Origin: JAISGQ01 sp964500965
Lineage (GTDB): Bacteria > Bacillota > Clostridia > Oscillospirales > Acutalibacteraceae
Assembly (NCBI GenBank): GCA_964500965.1
Contig: CAZCQZ010000015.1
Span: 1-41,371 of the forward strand
Direction of reading: 5' to 3'
DNA: 41,371 bases
Each line of letters opens with the position of its first letter. The stretch's first letter is position 1. The notes beneath the pieces are model-generated. The model did not search any database. It saw nothing but the letters and a program-made list of their open reading frames with translations, and had not been told where the DNA came from. Positions 38,789 to 41,371 of this stretch are shown piece after piece. Made by a program: the position numbers and the translations under genes.

Positions 38789-40735
38789 TTATCGCATACC
38801 CTGAGCAAAGGTGTACTTTGTTTTTGCCCAGTTGGTTTTAAGTGAAAAATACTTATTCACTTCACTGCTGTAGTCGGGTCCGACAAGCTCAACGCAAAAA
38901 CCGGGATTTCCTGTTTTGTATCTGAACCAGTTTTCAAGACCGCCGCCCAGATTCTCAATGGGCGATGCGCCCTTGAGACTGTAGCCGCATACGCTTTCCA
39001 GACGATTTGCAAGCTTTCTGTCGGCACTTGTGATTTCATTATACCGGTCAGCCCAGTAAACGAAATTTCCTTTGCAGTGCATGGAAAACAACCATTCAAA
39101 ATCGTTGCTTTCAACCAGCTTGACTATTGCCTGAGTTTCCGGCTCGGAAGCCTCATATGCACCCTTGTAGGTTGCTTCGTCGGGCTCAGGCGCGCTTGAA
39201 ATTGTTTTATCCCAGCGAAACGGGAAGTTTCGGTTGAGGTTAACGCCGTTTGCGTTGCTTTTATATTTAACTCTTACACTGTCCGATAATTTATCGGTAT
39301 ACAGCGGCATTTCGTTGTTATTTACAATGTCAAGACCGTCGGGATTCATGGTGGGAACGATGTAAAGGGTGTATTCATCAAGCATCTTTTTCATATTATA
39401 AGAGCCGTATTTTCCGCTTGAGGAATAGTACGCCGCCGCATATTCTTCTATGCTCCGCAGAGTAAACACCACGGCAACGTCTTCCTTGGCGTGAAGTCCT
39501 GCCACAATGCAGGCTTTCTTTTCGCCGTTGCCCAGCTTTAAAAGCATAATATCCTTGCCCTTTACACTTGAGCCGATGACTTCCGTTGAAATCAGCTCAG
39601 GATAAAACCGCGCAAGATAATCAACCATGCTGTAAACTTCCTGCGATGTGGGAGAAGTCATATAATCGACAATCTGCACCGAAACTTCGCACGATGCCTT
39701 TTTGCCGTTATATGTACCGGCGGTAATTGTAACTGTTCCTCTCCCCTTGCCGGTTATAACGCCGCTTTCGGACACCGTTGCCACTGTTTCATCACTTGAT
39801 GTAAATGAACAGCCGTTACACACCGCGCCGCTGTTCACAGTCGTTTTGACTGCGGCGGTTTCACCTGCATAAAGTGAAGTTTTGTTTACCTGAATGCTTA
39901 ATGACTTCGGCGCATTTCCCACCTCAACCGAACAGGCGGCGCAAGCCCCGGAATACGCAGTTGCGGTAATTTCACATTTTCCTGTGGCAACCGCAGTAAT
40001 CAAGCCGTTTTCGTCAACAGTCGCGACAGCCTCATCGCTTGAAGAAAATTCAGGTGCGATTTCTCCGTAGGAATCCTCCGGCAAAGCTGCCGTAAGCACC
40101 GTACTTTCTCCGATTCCCAATGTGAGAGCCTGCTCCGACAGCGTAACCGTGTACGGAGATTTAGACACGCTGACATTGAAATAAACACTGTCGCATCCGT
40201 AGCCGCTGACCTTAATTCGTGTGTCTCCGCTTGATACGGCGGACACCGTTCCATTTTCGTCAACTGTGGCAACTGAGCTGTTTTCGCTTTCATAAGTAAA
40301 ATTGTCGGAATGTTCACCGACGGTTGAAGCGGAAATGTCAACCGTAAGCCCCTCACCGACAGAAGCAAAATCGGATTTGAGAGTTATTACAGATATTGCG
40401 GTGACAGAAAGAGTGCATTTTGCGACCGGTCGGTTTCCGTCCATGGCAGTGACAACGGACGTACCCGATGATTCACAGCAAATCTCGGAAGAATTTTTAA
40501 CAGATACGCTGTCTCCGTCAACAAGCCAGGTAAGCTGATTAGCGCTTAAATCGCTGCCTGAAAGCAATTCGTCACATTTAACGCAATCGCCTACGGTAAG
40601 AGTAAGCTGTTGAGAAAGCAAACGTTCCGAGATTTCACTTTGCCTGAAATAATCGACAAGTTTAAGCTGGCAAACCGTCAACGCAAGCAGCAATATCAGA
40701 CAGCACGATATTCTGAGTACTTTTTTACCGTTCAT
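38789..40735 (-). CDS. Secreted Ig-like (Big_2) repeat protein with M14 zinc carboxypeptidase domain
   Basis: 648 residues. An N-terminal hydrophobic segment (about 7-25) is a signal peptide or anchor. Residues ~35-355 hold four Big_2-like beta modules with repeated SSDEAVATVDENGLITAVATG-type strands. Residues ~365-648 form an M14 metallopeptidase: zinc ligands in AGLHAKED (HxxE) and SMHCKG, substrate site NGVNLNRNFP, catalytic Glu in CVELVG. The domain order suggests attachment to the cell surface or glycans, with the enzyme cutting peptides such as wall stem peptides. GGAGGG precedes ATG. It sits between tgt and yajC. Confidence 0.88.
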   Translation of the reverse strand: MNGKKVLRISCCLILLLALTVCQLKLVDYFRQSEISERLLSQQLTLTVGDCVKCDELLSGSDLSANQLTWLVDGDSVSVKNSSEICCESSGTSVVTAMDGNRPVAKCTLSVTAISVITLKSDFASVGEGLTVDISASTVGEHSDNFTYESENSSVATVDENGTVSAVSSGDTRIKVSGYGCDSVYFNVSVSKSPYTVTLSEQALTLGIGESTVLTAALPEDSYGEIAPEFSSSDEAVATVDENGLITAVATGKCEITATAYSGACAACSVEVGNAPKSLSIQVNKTSLYAGETAAVKTTVNSGAVCNGCSFTSSDETVATVSESGVITGKGRGTVTITAGTYNGKKASCEVSVQIVDYMTSPTSQEVYSMVDYLARFYPELISTEVIGSSVKGKDIMLLKLGNGEKKACIVAGLHAKEDVAVVFTLRSIEEYAAAYYSSSGKYGSYNMKKMLDEYTLYIVPTMNPDGLDIVNNNEMPLYTDKLSDSVRVKYKSNANGVNLNRNFPFRWDKTISSAPEPDEATYKGAYEASEPETQAIVKLVESNDFEWLFSMHCKGNFVYWADRYNEITSADRKLANRLESVCGYSLKGASPIENLGGGLENWFRYKTGNPGFCVELVGPDYSSEVNKYFSLKTNWAKTKYTFAQGMR

Positions 40736-40783
40736 TGTTATCCCTCCGATATTGTCAGGAGAATTTGCGCAAATGGGTGAAAA

Positions 40784-41371
40784 CTAAATTCTCGTTGCAA
40801 TTGTCGGCAGCAGTCTGTTGTACAGCTCGTCAAAGCTGTCGTTATCAAGAGCGTTGCGTATTTGCGTCATGAGAGAATTGTAAAAATACAGATTATGCAT
40901 AACCGCAAGTCGCATGGCGAGCATTTCCTTTGCCTTGATAAGATGATGAATGTAAGCTCTTGAGTATCTCCGACAGGTAGGACAATTGCAGTTTTCATCA
41001 AGAGGTCTGGTATCAAGAGCGTATTTTGCGTTGTTGAGATTAAGGATACCGGCGGAAGTGAAAACATGTCCGTGCCGTGCGTTTCTGCTTGGCATAACGC
41101 AGTCAAACAAATCAACGCCCCGTTTTACGCCGTTCAAAATGTTTTCCGGAGTGCCGACGCCCATAAGGTAACGAATCTTGTTTTCGGGCATTTCCGGCTC
41201 GACTGCTTCGATTATGCGATACATTTCTTCCGCAGGCTCACCTACGGCAAGACCGCCGATAGCATAGCCGTCCAAATCAAGCTCACGAATCTGCTGCATA
41301 TGCTCGATTCTTAAATTCTCAAAGGTGCAACCCTGATTTATTCCGAAAAGAAGCTGATTCTTATTCAGCGT
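40784..41371 (-). CDS. tgt: Queuine/preQ1 tRNA-guanine transglycosylase, N-terminus cut by window edge
   Basis: C-terminal ~195 residues of a ~375-residue enzyme that exchanges guanine 34 for preQ1 in tRNAs. The frame is open to the window end, so the ATG at 41299 is internal. Visible: FGINQGCTFENLR, GGLAVGEP (the Val form typical of preQ1-using bacterial enzymes), nucleophilic Asp in LFDCVMPSRNARHG, and zinc ligands CNCPTC with the later His. queA would be expected upstream, beyond the edge. Confidence 0.95.
   Translation of the reverse strand, partial: TLNKNQLLFGINQGCTFENLRIEHMQQIRELDLDGYAIGGLAVGEPAEEMYRIIEAVEPEMPENKIRYLMGVGTPENILNGVKRGVDLFDCVMPSRNARHGHVFTSAGILNLNNAKYALDTRPLDENCNCPTCRRYSRAYIHHLIKAKEMLAMRLAVMHNLYFYNSLMTQIRNALDNDSFDELYNRLLPTIATRI

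Noticed and set aside
40743..40761. Weak CTCC/GGAG pairing at the carboxypeptidase SD, and similar 5-bp pairings before tyrS and yajC
   Set aside because: Only 4-6 pairs, partly G-U; expected by chance near AGGAGG sites, so not counted with the four strong hairpins.
41310..41371. tgt motif FGINQGC instead of the common GIVQGG
   Set aside because: Other bacterial TGTs vary at these positions (for example QQGS), and the catalytic Asp and zinc ligands are intact, so this is not evidence of altered specificity.
1..41371. Prophage, insertion sequence, CRISPR array, or tRNA/rRNA genes
   Set aside because: No transposase or phage structural genes, no regularly spaced repeats, no tRNA-like cloverleaf in the gaps; both tyrosine recombinases look like Xer housekeeping enzymes rather than integrases.

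Overview
The window looks like chromosome from a spore-forming, low-to-mid GC member of the Clostridia, most likely an Oscillospirales/Ruminococcaceae-type gut bacterium. This is inferred from family content and gene order; no marker gene was searched. The sporulation genes are sigG, spoIIM, cwlD and a YlmC/YmxH-type PRC-barrel gene. Also typical are the clostridial nusB-xseAB-ispA-dxs-tlyA-nadK-argR-recN cluster, a tyrosine T-box leader, strong AGGAGG ribosome-binding sites and frequent TTG/GTG starts. I see no prophage, insertion sequence, CRISPR array, rRNA or tRNA. Coding density is high and most genes are recognisable housekeeping genes.

Layout. 93-8561 (+): an orphan solute-binding lipoprotein, a Pro/Gln-repeat membrane protein, alanine racemase, a PLP aminotransferase, trpS, a flavin-reductase-like protein, xylulokinase, a 4'-phosphopantetheinyl transferase and a PRC-barrel gene behind a consensus sigma-E promoter. 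8608-10400 (-): a XerC-type recombinase whose core promoter carries a 28-bp palindrome, and a DUF6873-like protein. 10483-10692 (+): a small Cys protein that runs into the end of radA. 10646-22017 (-): one long operon, read from nusB through a TsaD-like protein, xseA, xseB, ispA, dxs, tlyA, nadK, argR, recN and cwlD to radA. 22180-22509 (+): a small Cys-rich unknown. 22511-26225 (-): nucleoside salvage (deoC, deoD, pdp) followed by an S1-domain protein. 26308-26805 (+): an acidic membrane protein. 26840-28258 (-): a membrane protein and nrdG. 28403-30966 (-): mreB-like and glpK. 31060-32615 (-): tyrS with its T-box. 32624-34953 (-): sigG, then a poly-Thr/cadherin-like surface protein. 35082-37420 (-): proC, spoIIM, xerD, with a ~195-nt structured leader before proC. 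37744-41371 (-): tgt (cut by the window edge), a secreted Ig-like/M14 carboxypeptidase, yajC and a TIGR04086-type membrane protein.

The most interesting signals are non-coding. (1) Four unlinked genes (cwlD, the 22180 gene, the S1-domain gene and the TIGR04086-type gene) each have the Shine-Dalgarno buried in the 3' arm of a strong hairpin ending just before the start codon, with an anti-SD 5' arm. One of them encodes an S1-type RNA-binding protein, which suggests a translational control circuit. (2) The leader from a consensus promoter to proC contains several mutually exclusive or crossing complementary segments, a candidate new cis-regulatory RNA. (3) A 28-bp, dif-format palindrome covers the transcription start of the XerC-type recombinase gene. 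(4) Sporulation-sigma promoters are visible by eye for the PRC-barrel gene and for sigG. None of these has been tested against a database here.
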